Of a stretch of DNA of 64,000 nucleotides, positions 31,769 to 45,066 are shown in pieces. Made by a program: the position numbers and the translations under genes. The stretch is from Orientallactaga sibirica (taxonomy: Eukaryota; Chordata; Mammalia; Rodentia; Dipodidae), in assembly GCA_036365145.1 (NCBI GenBank), contig JAEOAD010000004.1, positions 54,186,001-54,250,000 of the forward strand. Direction: 5' to 3'. The notes below the pieces were generated by a model, which did no database searches, was not told the DNA's origin, and saw nothing but the letters and a program-made list of their open reading frames with translations. The stretch's first letter is position 1, and every line of letters begins with the position of its first letter.

Positions 31769-33923
31769 TTGATCTATTTCTGACAAATGTAGTGAAAGAA
31801 ACCCAGCAGTCTTCATGAAAAACTGGACAGGTTTTGATGAACATAAAATCATCTCTTAGAGTTTCTTTTTATGTTATCAATACTTCAGGGTGCCATTATG
31901 TATTTTCACGAGATAGTCTGAGCATTATTTCTTTACTGATGCTGATCTTAGAAAATGAAAGCATACTAGTCACACTAACACCCCCCCCATACACACAGAC
32001 ACTGAAATCCATTCTTTTCAAAGCTTCATCTATCATCAACCATTCTAGAAAATGTTGATTATTTATAAACAAATGCAAGGATTGTTGAAAGATAAATGAG
32101 GGCATAAGCATAAGTTAAGCATATTCCAATATTTTAAAACACTTTAAGTAACAAATTAATTCATGAAGATTAAAATAAGGGTCAGAGTACTCTCATATGG
32201 TCCTGTCAGACATTAACTCTTATCTAATGAATTAAAATGTCTCAAGTGAATAGAAATTCCTGCAAATTGCAGTACTTAGGGACATATTGTCTCTTTAGGG
32301 AACCAACCCAAAACATGAGAGCAAAAGTTTTGCAAAATTGATGTTGAAATATTAGTGTATCATGGACTCATACAAATTTGTTAAATTTATTGTACTTCAA
32401 ATGAGAAATATTGCAATAGAACTTCTATTTTGAAATAAACTAGAACATCTACCTCAAAAAGTACTATGCTGCAAGCAAATTCCTTAAGTCACAATGTAAT
32501 TTCAACTCAAAGTATAGGGTATTAACATTTGTTCACTCATCCTTCAAAAACAGCTTCCTAATTCTCAATTTATTACTTGTTTCATCAGCTTTTAAATAAG
32601 CACTGCTGCTGGCGTATATATTCCTTTCCATCTGCAATGCCCACATTCTTCTACCTAGATGGTGTTGACTGATACTTATTGTCTAAGTGATTCTTATGTG
32701 TGAGCCATGGAGAAGATAGTGTTTTGTTGCTCTTGTTCTGAGCATAGTATTTGTATTTGCATATCAAGCAGAAGCTCTGTTTATTTTCCTAGAACATTTA
32801 TCTGCCAGCTCTGGGTAGTGCATTTGCTTTCCAGTTTAATGTTTGCATATAGTGCTTCACAATATTTTAAGATGATAATGTTTCATGTATATTTGAGACT
32901 GAAAAGTGTGGTTTTAATGTTCATAGTAGATGACATACATTATCACAGATCAATGAGATTTCTAGAATGTAGAAATACTTTGTTCATATTTACATAACCT
33001 ATATTTGCCTGTGTAATACTAGTGGAAAATAGTTTATCAATGAATAAACCATCAGAAAAAAAAAGAGATGAAAAGTTGCCAATTTTATGTTTTTCTTCTA
33101 TCAGCCTCATGATTTGAATTGAAATAGAGAAAAGCATGCTGGGAGCTGACCTAATTTTGAGATGGGCAACCTAAGTCATTTGTAGTCAACTCCAATTTGA
33201 GGAAGTTAAATGAAGTCCTTGATTCACCAGCATCGTATCACAAATCCAAGCCTGCTGCAAGCTAAACTGGTTAATTTCTCATTTCATCTTTTCAATTAAG
33301 ACTTTCAAAATGATAACAAATGACTTCCTGAAACATTTTAGATATTTCCTCCTCAATTTTTAGTAAATGCCTGTTCATGACATGCTTTCTATTCTTAAGA
33401 TATTTTCATATCTCATTGACTTTCAAATATTATCTTTCACAAAGTAACTTGCAGAACATGTTGTTGTAAAAACACATGCCAGACTTGGACTTGCCACAGA
33501 TAACACTCCATGCTGGCACAGCTGTCTCATCAGCCTTCCCTGGGATCATCTTCAGAACTCCAGTGCAAGGCAGGAGGGCTGCAAGCAAGTGCCTGGAGCA
33601 TAGCCAGTTTCACAGCAGTGAGTCAAAGCTGTATTCAGTACTTGGGTCTATAAGATTTCAAACAACTGATGCTCACTCTACCTCTGCCCCATCTCTCCCC
33701 ATTTGTGTCCTATAGAAGCTATATACAGAATCCTGTCCTATAAGCATGATAGGTACAGACTGTGTTAGGAATACTAGTAGATCCAACTTCCTGTGTGACC
33801 TGTGTAGGTAGGAAAATAAGCTATACTTATTTTGGCTCAGCTCCAGCTATAAATGTTGAGGATATCTATAATCATCAGTATCAACTTCAGATGTGAGAGA
33901 CAGCAAATGCACAAGTAATTTCT
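31769..33923. other. Single-copy DNA, no feature recognised
   Basis: About 2.1 kb. C-run at 31981-31988. Slightly higher GC around 33480-33720, with a 79-codon frame lacking domain similarity or a clear splice context. No repeats recognised. Confidence 0.5.
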
Positions 33924-34092
33924 AGTTTTATTTATTTATTTGAGAGAGAGAGAGAGAGAGAATGGGCACACTAGGGAATCTAGCCACTGCAAATGAACTC
34001 CAGACATATGTGCCAACATGTCCATGTGGCTTACATGGGTTCTCGGAAATCAAACTTGGGGTCTTTAGTATTCCCAGGAAAGCAGGTTACTT
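33924..34092 (-). mobile_element. B2-superfamily SINE, decayed 5' end
   Basis: Antisense: 'tttatttatttatttgagag' tail and GA tract, 'gccactgcaaatgaactccag', 'gtccatgtggcttacatggg'. The tRNA-like end at right is poorly preserved. Confidence 0.85.
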
Positions 34093-35673
34093 CATTTTAG
34101 GATCCACTTCTGTAACTGTATGTACCTAAATGAGGTAGCATAGAATGTTCATCAAGACACATGTGCTCTTTCAAAATTTAAAAAAAAATGTGATTACTAT
34201 AAACTTCTATAAATAAATCAGGTCAAAATATCTTTTCATACCTTGTGATCCTGAACATTAGAACACAAGAGACTTCCTTTCGGGTAAGGATTAACAACAA
34301 CAACAACAAAAAAAAAAAGATAAACAGGATAAACAGCAATAAAAACATATAAACATGTAATCAGTAGAGAAAAGCAATGACTTTGGATAGTATTATTGGG
34401 GTAAACAGAACAAATTTTTACCAAACTTTTGAAATTTAGCTCAGAAGAATACATACAAACTAGTCTCCTAGGTAGAACATTGGCAATAGTATTTTTACCT
34501 GAATAAGAATTTTTCAACTGGTTTTGAAGCCTTTTGTTGTGCTTGGTATATTTTCTACTTGATTCCTACAGTGTTTCTAGTAAAGGGTGTGCACCAGGCT
34601 GCACTTTTAACAGTGCCAACCCACCATGTGCTTGAAGATTGGAGACTCAGGAAAGCACTTACTGACTAAAGTTCCATTTTACCATCAATCCTTAACTTAA
34701 TAAGGACATATATTAAAGTACCTGTTATTGTTCCTGATGCCTCTCCACACCACTGATTTTTCCCTTCCCTTCTCCTGTGTCCCTCCAGCTTCCCATGCTT
34801 TGGTGGTACTTATGGAAAAAGTTCAAAATCCCCACTCAGTAGGTAGTCCGTGGATGCAAAGCAAAGGAATGGATGAAGAAATGGGGGGGGGGAGGGATGA
34901 GAGAGAGATAAAGAGAGAGAGAAGAGATATAAAGAGAAAGAGAGAAGTGTGTGCATTTATCTTAGAGGAAATAAAATTTGATATTCCTAGACTGTATTGA
35001 TAGGCCTACTCAGTGACCAGCCACTGAATCTTACATCACCATGTGCTTCATGTACTTGTAAGCTGAATTTTTCACTTAGCTTCATAGTGGGAATGAGGTC
35101 AAATATCTCTTGTTGGAGTTAAAGGATTAGCTGAAACATCTAATAACTGTTGAGTTCCTGCTAAGTAATAAGCATTTTGATAGACACTTTCCTACTCTCA
35201 AGCACTTCAAGCTATAATGTGATAATCAAATTTAAGGCATAAAGGACCAAAAGCACAGAAAACACTTAAGTAATCTATCAGGACCAAACTTATGGAGCCA
35301 AATCAGAGAGGCATGGATTTAGGAAGCAGAATCTTTGCTGCTGCTCCACCCTTCAACATTGTCATCTACATGACCAGCACTTCATATTTTAATGTGACTT
35401 AACTCAATTTAGAAAGACATTTATTCATTTAGAATTCAGTGTTTCTTCAGGACTGTGTGGCATTTGGTGTCCTTTCCTTCAGCCTCACTCAAACCGCTTC
35501 AAGCTTGATTTGGGGTACATCAAGCAGGTGCAGAGGTTGTATTTAATTTTGAAAGCATATCAGAGGAGGAATTCAAGAACCTCTTGGGCTAGGTAACAAA
35601 AAGCAGCATGATACCAACAATTTATTTTAAATCTTTTTAAAAAAATATCACTATATTTTGTTGCATTTAAAAA
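34093..35673. other. Single-copy DNA, no feature recognised
   Basis: About 1.6 kb. Contains a (CAA)n-A run at 34292-34318 and a G-run plus GA-rich tract at 34884-34945. Text at 35140-35225 vaguely resembles an ancient MIR/L2 end. No gene seen. Confidence 0.5.
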
Positions 35674-35683
35674 TACCAGCTTG

Positions 35684-35874
35684 GGGCTGGAGAGATGGCT
35701 CAGGTTTAAAAGCACTTGCTTGCAAAACCTGATGGTCCAAGTTTGATCCCCAGTACCCACGTAAAGCCAGATGCACAAAGTGGTGCATGCATCTGGAGTT
35801 CATCTGCAGTGGCTGGCATGCCCATATTCATTCTCTCCCTCTCTCTCAAATAAATAAATAAAATATTTTTTAAG
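35684..35874 (+). mobile_element. B2-superfamily (DIP-like) SINE with 10-bp TSD
   Basis: Sense copy, 191 bp: 'gggctggagagatggctca', B-box-like 'aagtttgatcccc', core and (AAAT)n tail. Flanked by taccagcttg at 35674-35683 and 35875-35884. Confidence 0.95.
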
Positions 35875-35884
35875 TACCAGCTTG

Positions 35885-36331
35885 ACTCTAAATTGAACAT
35901 GAATTTTCCAGAATTCTCTTCATGTTCTATTGAAGGCAGGTAGGAAATTATATTTTCACAGGTGATTTGAACAGCTTAAGTGAAGCTGCAACTATTTTTC
36001 TAAGCATTATGAATTGGTATTGCTTGCTATTATTCACCTGCAGTTCACATTTGCACATCTGGGAGTACTAAGCAAGCTTGAGACTGCCTCATATTCCCCT
36101 GATCCTCTAAGTTCTCTGAATTCCAGGGATATTCTCATGTGTTAAACTATAACAAGAGATACGGGCTTCCCCTCAATCATAGCCTTATCATTAAAGTGGG
36201 ATGCACTTCCACTCTGTACTCCCAGGTTATAGCTAATCCTGTACTTCTCCCATGATGTACATCCATCTCCCTTTCCCTTCTATGCCCTACTGATGATCTC
36301 AAGATCTGTAATCTGAATAAAAATGGTTACT
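35885..36331. other. Single-copy DNA, no feature recognised
   Basis: About 450 bp without frames or repeats. Confidence 0.5.
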
Positions 36332-36536
36332 TTAAAAAAATGTATTATCTACAAGGAGAGAGAGAGAGCAAAAACAAAAGAGAATGGGTGAACCAGGCCC
36401 TGTAGCTACTGCAAATGACCTCAAGATACATGCACCACCTTGTGCATCTGAGTTTAGGTGGCTACTGGAGAATTGAAGCTAGGTCATTAGGCTTTGCAGG
36501 CAAGTGCCTTAACCACTGAGCAACCTCTCCAGCCCC
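36332..36536 (-). mobile_element. B2-superfamily (DIP-like) SINE
   Basis: Antisense: GAGAGA tract, 'aatgggtgaaccaggccctg', 'tgcaccaccttgtgcatctg', right end 'gagcaacctctccagcccc'. Confidence 0.88.
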
Positions 36537-36589
36537 AGAATAGTTATTCTTACAGAGACTATTTAACCAGTTACTAGGATGGCAAAAGA

Positions 36590-38530
36590 ACATATTCCTT
36601 GAACATAGATGCAAAGATCCTGAACAAAATCCTTGCAAACTGAGTTCAACAACACATCAAAAGCATTTTCCACCTTGATCAAGTAGGCTTCATCCCTGGA
36701 AGGCAAGGGTGGTTCAACATATGGAAATCTGTCAATGTAATACACCACATAAACAAGCTTAAACACAAAAACCATATGATCATTTCAATAGATGCAGAAA
36801 AGGACTTTGACAAAATACAACATCACTTCATGATCAAAATATTGGAGAGAATAGGCATGGATGGTTTATATGTCAACATAATAAAGGCTATATATAAAGC
36901 TCCTAAAGCCCAAATAATTCTTAATGGGGAGAGACTGAAGGAATTCCCATTGAGATCAGGAATAAGGCAGTGGTGTCCACTCTCACCTCTGCTCTTCAAC
37001 ATAGTGCTAGAAGTATTAGCTCAATCAAATAAGACATGAGAAAGAAATCAAAGGGATACAAATTGGAAAGGAAGATGACATGCAGAAGACATGATTTTGT
37101 ACATAAACTACCCGAGAACCTCCTTCTCAAAACTCTTAAAGGTGATTAGCACCTTCAGCAAAGTAGCAGGATATAAGATCAATGCACAGAAATCAGTAGT
37201 CTTTCTGTATGCAAAAGACAAAGATACAGAAAAAGAAATAACTAGCATTATCCCATTTTAAATAGCAACAAAGAAAATAAAATACCTTGGAATAACATTA
37301 GCCAAGGAAGTGAAAGACAATGAAAACATAAAAACACTCAAGAAAGAAATTGAGGAGGTCTTATGAAAATGGAAAGACCTCCCATGCTCCTGGATAGGTA
37401 GAATTAACATTGTGAAAATGGCAATCTTACCAAAAGCACTATATAGATTTAATGCAATGCCAATAAAAATCCAATTTTTCTTCACTGAGATAGAAAAAAC
37501 TATCTCAAAATTCATATGGAAAGGCAGAAGGCCTCGGATATCCAAGCATATCCTCAGCAAAAGAAACACCTCTGGAGGCATCACCATACCTGATCAAAAG
37601 CTAAACTACAAAGCCATTGTAATAAAAACAATACGGTACTGGCATAAAAACAGGAATATAGACCAATGGAACAAAATAGAAGACCCGGGCTTTGGGTCAA
37701 GTAACTACAGCTACTTGATATTTGACAAAGGCCCTACCAATGCAGAATGGAAAAAAGACAGCATCTTCAACAAATGATGCTGGACTCGATCCACACATCT
37801 CACCATGCACACAAATCAAGTCCAGATGGATCAAAGACCTTAATATAAAACCAGAAACTGTGCTACTCCTGGAAGAAATATAGGAGGAACCTTCCATGAC
37901 ATAGGAGTGGGAAAAGACTTCCTGAACAAAACCCCAGCAGCTCAGGAAATTAAACAATCACTTAACCATTGGGATCTCATGAAGCTGAAAATCTTTTCCC
38001 TAACAAATATACTATAACTAGGATATACAAAGAACTCCAAAGCCTAAACAATAAATCATGAAACAACCCACTCACAAAATGGGGCAGAGAACTGCACAGG
38101 GAGTTCTCAGAGGAAGAAATACAAATAGCAAACACACATTTAAGAAAATGTTCAACATCCCTAATCATCAGGGAAATTCAAATTAAAACAACTATGAGAT
38201 TCCACCTTACCCCAATAAGGATGGCTAACATTAAAAAAAAAATGAAAACAAGTGCTGGCAAGGCTGTGGAGAAATAGGAACAAGTTTCCACTGTTGGTGG
38301 GAATGTAAAATGGTTCAACCATTATGGAAAGCAATATGGAGACTCCTGAAAAGGATGACCATAGACCTACCAACATATCCAGTTATTCCTTTACTGGGCA
38401 CTTACCCTAAAGGCTCCAAGCCTCAGATCAGAGACATTTGCTCAACCATGTTTATAGCTGCTCAATTCATAATAACAAAGAGCTGGACTCAACCCAGATG
38501 TCCTTCATTAGATGAATAGATAACCAAGAT

Positions 38531-38533
<3 letters not shown>
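36590..38533 (+). pseudogene. L1 ORF2 remnant without 3' end
   Basis: Sense ORF2 from the reverse-transcriptase fingers (36600-36760, containing the 'cttgatcaagtaggcttcatccc' region) and 36776-37039 ([12 protein letters not shown] to [14 protein letters not shown]) to the C-terminus (38310-38519). The FADD loop is lost: about 20 bp is missing near 37075-37100, leaving AED before 'atgattttg'. Another gap occurs near 38010 relative to 2840-2910. The Cys-rich domain region is present but frameshifted. It stops short of the ORF2 stop and 3'UTR and runs into (AT)n. Not functional. Confidence 0.92.

Positions 38534-38597
<64 letters not shown>
38534..38597. repeat. (AT)n microsatellite at the L1 break
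   Basis: About 32 AT units, directly following L1 text that should continue to the ORF2 stop some 60 bp later. Confidence 0.97.
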
Positions 38598-38600
<3 letters not shown>

Positions 38601-39436
38601 CAAGGAGGTCTTTCGAACTTAGCTTTTATTACTGATTTATCATTTTTACTTACATTTTTCCCCACAAAAGTTGACATAATATGGTAAAAGTATCCAAGTT
38701 CCAATGCCTTAGGGTCAATATTTACCCCATATTTCTCAGATAACTAAAGCATTATGCTAGCTAATATAGTCCTTCCTGAGCATGCCTTCCATTTGGTCAC
38801 TGATAAATATTTTGATAGCTGTGTTGCTATGTTATGCTCTTGGGATATCTATGCTCACCCACTACTGATTTTGGGATATTCAATTCTATTTCTAGCCAGG
38901 GTCAGGTGTTCCACATTTGAAATTCTCTTCAGTGTCTGGTTTCTCCAACACTGCCAATACTACATGTAACTTTATATGGGAAGAAAACTATGTGATACTA
39001 TTCTGTGCCAGAAGATGCTGATAAAAGGATGCATTGAAATTGACTGGTATCAAATGCAGATTTTAAAAAATGATGCCAATCATAGTTGTAGCATTGTGGG
39101 TAAAAGGGGGTCTTTTCCAAAAAATTTCCGGAAAGAAGTGAAACATTGAATACAGCAATCTTCTTCAACCATGGAAAGTCTGAAAGAGGACTGGCACCTC
39201 ACCACTTTTTCCAGCAGCTGGAGAATAAAGCCTTCATTCTGAAAGTGGATCTGAATGCTACATCATAGCTTTCATGATGCAGTGTCCATTTTAGATGTAG
39301 GGGCACCTTTCTAAAAACAATTATAATCAAGTTAATCTACAGAATTCTTACTGTGGTTTTCAATATGTGACTAAACAAGAAGGACACTCATCTGTTTTTA
39401 TGTGTTTTGTTAAACAGAGTATATTAATCAAAAATC
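38598..39436. other. Single-copy DNA, no feature recognised
   Basis: About 840 bp. No gene, no clear repeat. Confidence 0.5.
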
Positions 39437-39655
39437 TTGGTCTAGATAGATGGCTGAGCAATTAAAGGCACTTGCTTGCAAAACCTGACAGCCCAGGTTC
39501 AAATTTGTAGTACCCACATAAAGCAGATGCAAAAAAGTAGCACATGCATATGGAGTTCATTTGCAGTGTCGAGACCCTAGTGTTCCCATTCTGTGTGTGT
39601 GTGTGGGGGGGTCTCTCTCTCTCTCTCTCTGCTTGAAAATAAAGAAATAAATTTT
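39437..39655 (+). mobile_element. B2-superfamily SINE, diverged
   Basis: Sense: 'agatagatggctgagcaatt', 'gcacttgcttgcaaaacctgac', 'catatggagttcatttgcagtg', then GT, G and CT runs and an A-rich tail. Older than the 50691 copy. Confidence 0.88.
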
Positions 39656-42489
39656 AATAAATCTTATATATTACTTGCTAAAATTCAGGTATGAATAACA
39701 AGAAATCTTAATGTTATAAAGATACACTCCTAGGATCATACAGATATTAAAGACATAAACAACCATGTTAAATAAAGATAGCATATGGTATATTACCTGG
39801 ATAACTTAGTTAATTTACTGCTCTGTGCACATACTATGTGGATTATAACAAAAAGTATGTGTTGTCCTTAATCTCAATAACTGGGGAAACCAGAGAGGTA
39901 AATAGGTAGTACCCAAATCTGAAAATGAGTATATGATTAAGATCCAACATGAGCAAGACATCAACTTCTCTGAGGTGTTTCCAAGAGCATAGTGATAGGC
40001 CCAATGGGTCTGAATCACCTGTGTTGAGAGGCAGATGTTAAGGACTTTAACTACTTAGTATGTAAATAAAGAATATGAAAAATCACAGATCCTTTTCAGG
40101 GGACTCAAAGAAGCATCCTGAAATAGGAGGCATATTTCAGCTAGAGTCCTTTTTGTCTCTGTAGGGTCTTCTAAAGGAATCCCAAGGTCACAATAATTAG
40201 GAAATTTAGACTTTTCAGATTTCCCCTATACTTTTCAATCAATTTAGGAAGACCTTCTGCCTATGTACATCCTTTTGAAACTAAATTTTAAAAAGTTGTA
40301 TGGCAGAAATGGTTTAAAACAAGCAGACTTTGAATTCAGAATGTATGTATCAAAACTAAATATTACCATTAACTAAGTAGCCATGAACACCAGTTCCTGA
40401 AATGACAGTGTAAGACATTAAAAAGTTTGAAGAATGATTTAAGACCATGTTGTTTATTTATTTATTTCTGTTTTTATAATGTTCTTTTCCAAATGAATAG
40501 TTGACAAGGCTGGGGAAAAGAAGCAGGAAGTTGTCTTCATTCAGTATTTATCTTTGCCAATTAAAACCAAAGAATTATGGAACTCTGTCAGAAGGTAGCA
40601 TGAAATCTGGGTCAGGCATACATGTGTGATGAAAACTATCTGAACATGTTTGAATTAAGCCACTCTGAATAGATAGTGGGGAAAATTGGCAAATTTACAA
40701 ATTATTTTGTAGGAACTTTCATTTGTATTTATTTGGGAGCCTAATTATATAAGGATTGTGCTTAAAATTTATAGTGTTATTTTACAACGTTGACAATAAG
40801 AAAACTAAGCCTATTGATAGGCAAGATGAATAGAAATGTATTCATGGCCACTTATTACCATTCTTCTGTTACTTGTATTTATTTTCCTTAGTTTCCAGCC
40901 CTGGGTTGTTCACACTAAATTTAATTTCACATTTGTTAACCTTATTTGTTGATTTTTATCTATGTTTAATTCAAAAGTTCTTCCAGCTTAGTGATCCAGT
41001 GCTATACAAGCATTTACAGCCTCTACTTAATATAGACCTTTGAGGCATGACCAGCTGATTGCTGAAAGCCTATAGAGCGGGACTGGAGTCCTATGATCTA
41101 ACTCCTCAGGCAGGTATAACGAAGTGTATGACATCTTTGGAGTAGCTTTTCTACATTTGTTTCAGCTACTTATTTCTGATAAAAGCAGATTTGTTTGCAT
41201 GTAAGACTGTAATCAACAAATTGTCATTCCTTAACAAGGTTGAGAGTTAACTAGATATGCTTTTCCTGACAGCCTTCGACTCCTCTAACCTAATCATTCT
41301 ACAAAATACATAAAAGTCTGGGAAGGAATTATGTATCAAAACATCACTGCCAGACTAGAGAAAATGAATACAAACAGAGGATCAGTCTGACAATAATTGT
41401 TTTACATGGGAAACATCATATATTTTATACATTGCTACTCTAATTTATATGACTTTTTGAACCTGTATTTGGTTATTAAGCTGAATATGAGAACATACCA
41501 CAGGGAATTAATATTAGTAGGCCACTCATCAAACACTTAACTCTTCAAATCTGGCTTTGAGAAAAAGAAAATTATTATCACCAGTTGTATTGTTGTTTTC
41601 AAATAGAATTCTGGGTAGGTGGCATATCTTTATATTTAATGCAGTGCTTACATTAGTCTCACAATGACCTTGCTAGAACAGGAAATGCATAAAAAGCCCT
41701 CGGTTCAAGTTTGGCAGAAATCAACTTTGCATCCAGGATGTTTCTTCTCCCTATGGTATCCCTACTGGATCATCTGGAACATTTTCTACTTTCTGGTTGC
41801 TGAATCCCTAGACTCATGATCTGTCCTATGAATATACATCTTTCTAACCTCCCCATTCCTTTGCCCTCCTGCATTTGCCTGAGAATACCTGTGCTTTGAA
41901 CTTGTATTTCTATCATAATATTATTCCTAGGACATGTAGGATCTTATTATGTGTAGCTGACAATTTTATTTTCTGCTTAGTATCTCTAAGTTAAATATTT
42001 TTGAATAAAAAGATGGTTTATACATTGCAAATAATTTAAGTTAGCTACTAGAATAAACGCTTCTTTTATATTCCTTTAAATATCTTACATTTGAATAAAA
42101 AACAATTACAATTTCTTAAAGACATGAATTAACTAAGGCATTGCTTATTACCTAGTCAATTCCCACAGGTTGCTGGACATTTTGTCAGTCTTACATTTTG
42201 ATGACTTTACAACCAACATAAGAGATGCTGGATTTGAGATTTCCTTTTGCTCATTTATCTGGACTAATTTATTCATGTAATTATATAAGTATATACTGAA
42301 ACATATAAACTGTCTACAGATGCTGCCATGTAATACATTTACATCTAAACAATTACAGTTCCCAAACTTGTAAAGATTTACAAAAATTTTGCAGTTTTTG
42401 ACTTGCCCCTGTGTACTACTAAATGACTGTTCCAACCAACATTAATGATTTGAAATATGATTTTTGTTTTTATTTTGGAAGTGGTGTTG
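39656..42489. other. Single-copy DNA, no feature recognised
   Basis: About 2.8 kb, the longest repeat-poor stretch of the left two thirds. AT-rich with TTTATT and AATAAA motifs but no sustained frame. Any regulatory content cannot be judged without alignment. Confidence 0.5.
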
Positions 42490-42541
42490 GTGTGTGTGTG
42501 TGTTGTATGTGCATGTGTATGTGTGTATGTGTGTGTGTGTG
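42490..42541 (+). repeat. (GT)n imperfect microsatellite
   Basis: TG/GT units interrupted by tgcatg and tatg. Confidence 0.93.
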
Positions 42542-42644
42542 CAGATGAATAAATCCCACATACAAGCAAGCATAGGCCAGAGGAGAATATTGAACATCCT
42601 CATCAGTTACTCTTCTACCTTATTTCCTTGTGATGGAATTTCTC

Positions 42645-42835
42645 ACTGAGTTCCAGACTAGCTGATTAGCAAGCACCAGTGATTGTCTTGTCTTCATCTG
42701 TACACCCTCCAACATTAGGGGCATAAATGACCTGAGTGTTATGCCTGGCTTTTTATATGGGTGCTGTGGACTAAACTGAGGTTCCCATGATTATGCACCA
42801 AACATTTTGACCCACTGAGCCATCTCCCAGCACAT
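42645..42835 (-). mobile_element. B4-like SINE (B1/ID chimera type)
   Basis: Antisense: 'tatgcctggctttttatatgggtgctgtgg' layout near 42740-42770, then 'aactgaggttcccatgattatgc' and 'acccactgagccatctcccagcac' at right. This order (degraded B1-like part, then tRNA/ID-like part) is that of rodent B4/RSINE elements. Old and diverged. Confidence 0.65.
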
Positions 42836-44487
42836 GAAATGTGGTTTCAAAATATTACCACAATGCACTTGCTTTCCTGTCTGTGTTGAACCCTGGCAAA
42901 TAAAGAGGATATTGATAGATAATGAAGAGTTTCACTGTTGTGACATCTCTCCAATTTCATCCCTTTTCTTTTGATTTCTAAACATTCATTGAGTATTAAG
43001 TAGTCAATCTTAAGACTTAGTTTGGAATTAATAAGAGGATCAGAGAAGCTCTTCTTCTTATGTTTCTGCAGAGAGAAACATACATGTTTCCTAACATTTT
43101 GTTATCAATTGAGTAGAGGATGAAGAAACAGTGGGATGGAAGTTTACTAAATTCCTAAGACTATCATAACAAGGGACTGTAAACTGACTAACTTAAAATA
43201 CTGAAAACTATTCCCTTTAATATCTAGAATCTGTAATTACAAAATTCAGGTACAGGAGGGTCATGATCTCTGTGAAACTCAGAATCCTTCCTTGCATTTC
43301 CTTAATTCACTGTTGGCCATTTATCCTTAGTCCTTGTCTTTCAGTTTTATTTATGACTCCTGCCCTTGCCTCTGTTATTATATTCCCTTCTCTCTGGATA
43401 ACTGTCCAAATGCACCTGTTCTTAAGATGTCAAGCATATTGGTTTTAAATCCACTTGTGATATTCTGTTACTTTGATTATACAATTATATACTCTTTACC
43501 TCCAATAAATGACATCATGAGGTACTAGGAAAATGAGAAATACAATATTGATAGCTTTAAGTTATGAATCTTGGGTATTTGCATGATGATAAAGCCATTC
43601 AATAAAACTTAAGCTACAAGCCGAAGGTGGTATAGAGTAAGAGAAATATGTAGGAATCAAGAGTTTATGGGCACTATTCTCAGTTATCCAGTTCTGCTTG
43701 TTTAAGTAAGCTACATAGAAAAGAAGTATGCAGTATTTTATGGGTCTGCACTATTTACATGAGCAGAATATTGAAAAGAAAGCCTACCAAGAATGGGTAT
43801 AATCATAATAGAAGCAGTTAATAATATTAACTTGTTTGTTCCATGTGCAGGGAAATCTTAAAACAGAATAATTTTGTCCTTACATGGAGATCAATAGCAG
43901 ATATATATTTCAATAAAAAGAAAAAAGCATGGAAAGATATTTCATGAATAGTGAATATTCAACACTGAAATAAATCCTAACTTTTTCATCACTATTCTGG
44001 TTCCCTTGATTGTTTAATATAAGGTGGTCAGAATTAAAATAATGTAACAAGCTGTGTGTTTATGAACATTTGGGTTGTTTTTTAAAAGTTAGAAGCAACT
44101 TGGAAAGATCTGGACAAAGAAAAACTGGCTTCCTACCTGGACCTCTCCTTGACCCTCCCGAGCAGTGATGAATGTGATCATCAGATCAGAATCTCAGAGA
44201 TGAGATAATTATGTTCTTGAGATGAGTTGTTCCTATAATTATTATAGAAGTTGTTAACAAGTCCCAAGGTTGTAATTATAACAGAAAAAGTTGTAGACTT
44301 TGATCCTTTAAAGAGTTACATTTAAAAGGCCAAATTCATTACATGATAAGAACAAAGGCCATTCAACAAGCCACCCACCACCCATGTCACTTTAGAAATT
44401 ACATGCAGATATTTTTTGGTTTTTCTTCTTAAATTATTAATAGGAAAGGTTTTGCAACTGACCATGTGGCTTGCCTTCTGCAGTGAA
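42836..44487. other. Single-copy DNA, no feature recognised
   Basis: About 1.65 kb without a supportable feature. Confidence 0.5.
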
Positions 44488-44625
44488 GCAGTGGAGTGTG
44501 GTGGAAAGATCAGTGGACTGGATGTGGTCACTCCATGGTTCTCATTCAGGATCTTGTATTAATTTCCTATATCAGTTAGAAACTGGCCAATAGGATCTTT
44601 AGCCCTAATTTTCCTCCTGTGAGAC
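44488..44625 (+). mobile_element. MIR-type ancient SINE
   Basis: 'ggtggaaagatcagtggactgga' followed by 'gttagaaactggcc', 'ctaattttcctcctgtgaga' follows the MIR consensus order (start of core, then the 'tttcctcatctgta' block). A pan-mammalian relic. Confidence 0.6.
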
Positions 44626-44653
44626 AAAAAAAAAAAAAAAAAAAAAAAAAAAA
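44626..44653 (+). repeat. (A)n run
   Basis: About 27 consecutive A at the end of the MIR-like copy. Confidence 0.95.
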
Positions 44654-44719
44654 GACACTTGTAAATTTTCAGGAATTTGTTGTTTAGCTTAAATAGCCAT
44701 AACAAAAATCTGACAGTGT

Positions 44720-44981
44720 GGGGCTGGAGAGATGGCTTAGCGGTTAAGGTGCCTGCCTGCTAAGCCTAAGAACACGAGTTCCCATTTCCAGGTCCCACAT
44801 TTAGCCAGACGCAAAGGGAGGCAAGGGTCCAATGCCGCACTTGCCCACAAGGGGACACACGTGTCTAGAGTTCATTCACGGTGGCTGAGAGGCTGCTGGC
44901 ACACCCATTCTCTGTCTCCCTCTCCCTCTCCCCCTCCCTCCCTCCCTCCCTCCCTCCCTCCCTCCCTCCCTCCCTCCCTCC

Positions 44982-45037
<56 letters not shown>

Positions 45038-45066
45038 TGTGTGTGAGTGTCTCCAAATTATATATA
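44720..45066 (+). mobile_element. B2-superfamily SINE, long variant
   Basis: Begins 'ggggctggagagatggctta', with 'gcctgcctgctaagcctaag' and the variant middle 'acttgcccacaaggggacac' shared with 19776-20043. The pyrimidine tail is greatly expanded into CCCT, CT and GT repeats. Confidence 0.92.
44912..45050 (+). repeat. (CCCT)n-(CT)n-(GT)n compound microsatellite
   Basis: About 14 CCCT units, about 17 CT units and 12 GT units in the SINE's tail. The overlapping Pro/Ser-rich and Arg/Glu-rich frames are artefacts. Confidence 0.96.

Noticed and set aside
33476..33715. 79-codon frame in slightly GC-richer single-copy DNA as an exon
   Set aside because: No recognisable domain, no paired splice sites that I can defend, and no neighbouring exon.
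35684..35874. tRNA-like A and B boxes
   Set aside because: They belong to a tRNA-derived SINE; no cloverleaf with acceptor stem and CCA-type end is present, so no tRNA gene is called here or at the other SINE copies.
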